A stretch of DNA of 64,000 nucleotides from Pseudochryseolinea flava. GTDB taxonomy: Bacteria; Bacteroidota; Bacteroidia; Cytophagales; Cyclobacteriaceae. The position numbers and the translations under genes are program-made. The notes under the pieces were generated by a model, which was given only the letters and a program-made list of their open reading frames with translations, did no database searches and was not told the origin of the DNA. The stretch is from contig NZ_QMFY01000018.1 in assembly GCF_003286915.1 (NCBI RefSeq), forward strand, positions 1 through 64,000. The letters run 5' to 3'. Of the stretch, positions 63,321 through 64,000 are shown in pieces; the first letter of the stretch is position 1, and each line of letters begins with the position of its first letter.

Positions 63321-64000
63321 CTATTCCAAGCCAATAATCATAAAGGCACCCCAGTAAATCGGTTCTGGTCGCTCAGCGCGGAGCTCAATTTTTGCCTCTG
63401 TAAAGCTTTGTCGGAAATTTCCGGAATTCAACCATTTCTGATAGAATTTCAGCATCAATTTCTGAGTGGCATCGTCATCTACTTTGAACATACTCATCAC
63501 CAAGAATTTCGCGCCAGCAACCATAAAGGCACGTTGTAGACCCATAACGCCTTCGCCTGCCTCCAAATCGCCTAGCCCTGTCTCGCACGCGCTAAGCACC
63601 ACCATATCGGTTTTATCCAAGTTTAAGCTCATCGCTTCTTGTGCTGTGAGGATGCCACTTTCCATGTTGTAATTAAAATCTGTTTTCTCCATCAAATCTC
63701 CAGCACCTTTTAAAAGGAGTCCATTACGCATAAAAGGATTTTGTGTTAGAATCGCTTCGTTACCTTGAATTTCTTCATCTAACGTTACAGGCACAGATGG
63801 TTTGTAAAATCCGTGTGTCGCCAAGTGTACAACTCTCACGTTGTTGATCTCTTTAATCTTCTCTTCAGAAGCTGTATTGTCAACAAAAACCGTCGTGAGC
63901 CAAGCTTTCTGCTTCAACATGAAATCAAGCTGGTTAATCTCTTTTTCAGTTCCTGGTAGTTGAGAAATAGAATTGTCGGCGGAAGCCGTTTTGTAGAATG
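63321..64000 (-). CDS. CHAT-domain protease, C-terminal part (cut by the window edge)
   Basis: The minus-strand frame is open from the right edge to its stop at 63321, giving at least 226 residues; an internal ATG at 63920 is not the start. The caspase-like CHAT signature is present: catalytic His in H-L-A-T-H-G-F-Y and catalytic Cys in V-L-S-A-C-E-T-G-L-G. It also has the L-P-G-T-E-K-E-I block near the edge, G-V-M-G-L-Q-R-A-F and a late Y-W-G-A-F-M-I-I-G. CHAT proteins usually carry N-terminal TPR repeats, which would lie outside the window. Family members act in peptidase-based signalling or defence; a bystander role is also possible. Confidence 0.85.
   Translation of the reverse strand, partial: FYKTASADNSISQLPGTEKEINQLDFMLKQKAWLTTVFVDNTASEEKIKEINNVRVVHLATHGFYKPSVPVTLDEEIQGNEAILTQNPFMRNGLLLKGAGDLMEKTDFNYNMESGILTAQEAMSLNLDKTDMVVLSACETGLGDLEAGEGVMGLQRAFMVAGAKFLVMSMFKVDDDATQKLMLKFYQKWLNSGNFRQSFTEAKIELRAERPEPIYWGAFMIIGLE

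Overview
The window looks like a chromosome segment of a Bacteroidota bacterium, most likely a Cytophagales-type lineage. The reasons are: a division/cell-wall cluster without murF, murB or ddl; FtsI with a C-terminal PASTA domain; a DnaE carrying an N-terminal proofreading exonuclease domain; B-type succinate dehydrogenase; -7 promoter boxes of the form TAnnTTTG; many GTG/TTG starts; and secreted proteins of Bacteroidota-specific families. No rRNA, intact tRNA or CRISPR array was seen. Base composition and codon use look uniform by eye, apart from the left edge and the intergenic repeats.

Layout. 1-124: one end of an IS5-type insertion sequence running off the left edge. 211-1008: four ~100-bp direct repeats embedded in short tandem repeats. 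1042-17281: the dcw cluster (mraZ, a four-helix-bundle S23-type protein on an inserted segment, rsmH, ftsL, ftsI, murE, mraY, murD, ftsW, murG, a 20-codon linking ORF, murC, ftsQ, ftsA, ftsZ), preceded by a run of GTGG boxes that fits a MraZ operator. 17282-19502: structured RNA/terminators, a broken small membrane-protein gene, a heptamer tandem repeat, a RES/Xre toxin-antitoxin pair and nth. 19509-25710: DUF1343 muramidase, an FtsX-like permease, an unknown protein, a polyprenol-phosphate glycosyltransferase and an EF-G paralogue lacking the catalytic histidine. 25995-33492: two DUF4412 secreted paralogues, a polyamine block (arginine decarboxylase, arginase/agmatinase-family enzyme, deoxyhypusine-synthase-like enzyme) and argS. 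33702-43526: a multi-TM acyltransferase-like protein, YceI, a Crp-family regulator, a YkgJ protein, a sialate O-acetylesterase, thioredoxin and dnaE. 43763-48160: a 35-aa membrane peptide, sdhCAB and a gene interrupted by one in-frame TAA. 48276-54780: hypothetical and lipoprotein genes (two LPP20-type), a 54-aa ORF coupled to two tandem membrane-anchored J-domain proteins, a SUI1 factor and a YitT protein. 55013-60444: nuoABCD, nnr (NADHX repair), apt and a LON-domain protein. 60778-64000: two paralogous secreted beta-sandwich proteins, a universal stress protein and the C-terminal part of a CHAT protease cut by the window edge.

The most unusual signal is not a gene. At least 17 intergenic gaps carry arrays with a strict 7-bp period whose word changes along the array while the phase is kept, for example GTTnAAA words running into AWTAACG words at 37144-37255. 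These arrays flank the S23-type gene as inverted copies, separate the ~100-bp repeats at the left, and run into the last codons of some genes. They resemble in style the heptanucleotide STRR repeats known from filamentous cyanobacteria, but here the word drifts within an array. Other points worth checking are the EF-G paralogue, the deoxyhypusine-synthase-like gene in a polyamine block, the murG/murC linking ORF and the two TAA-interrupted genes.
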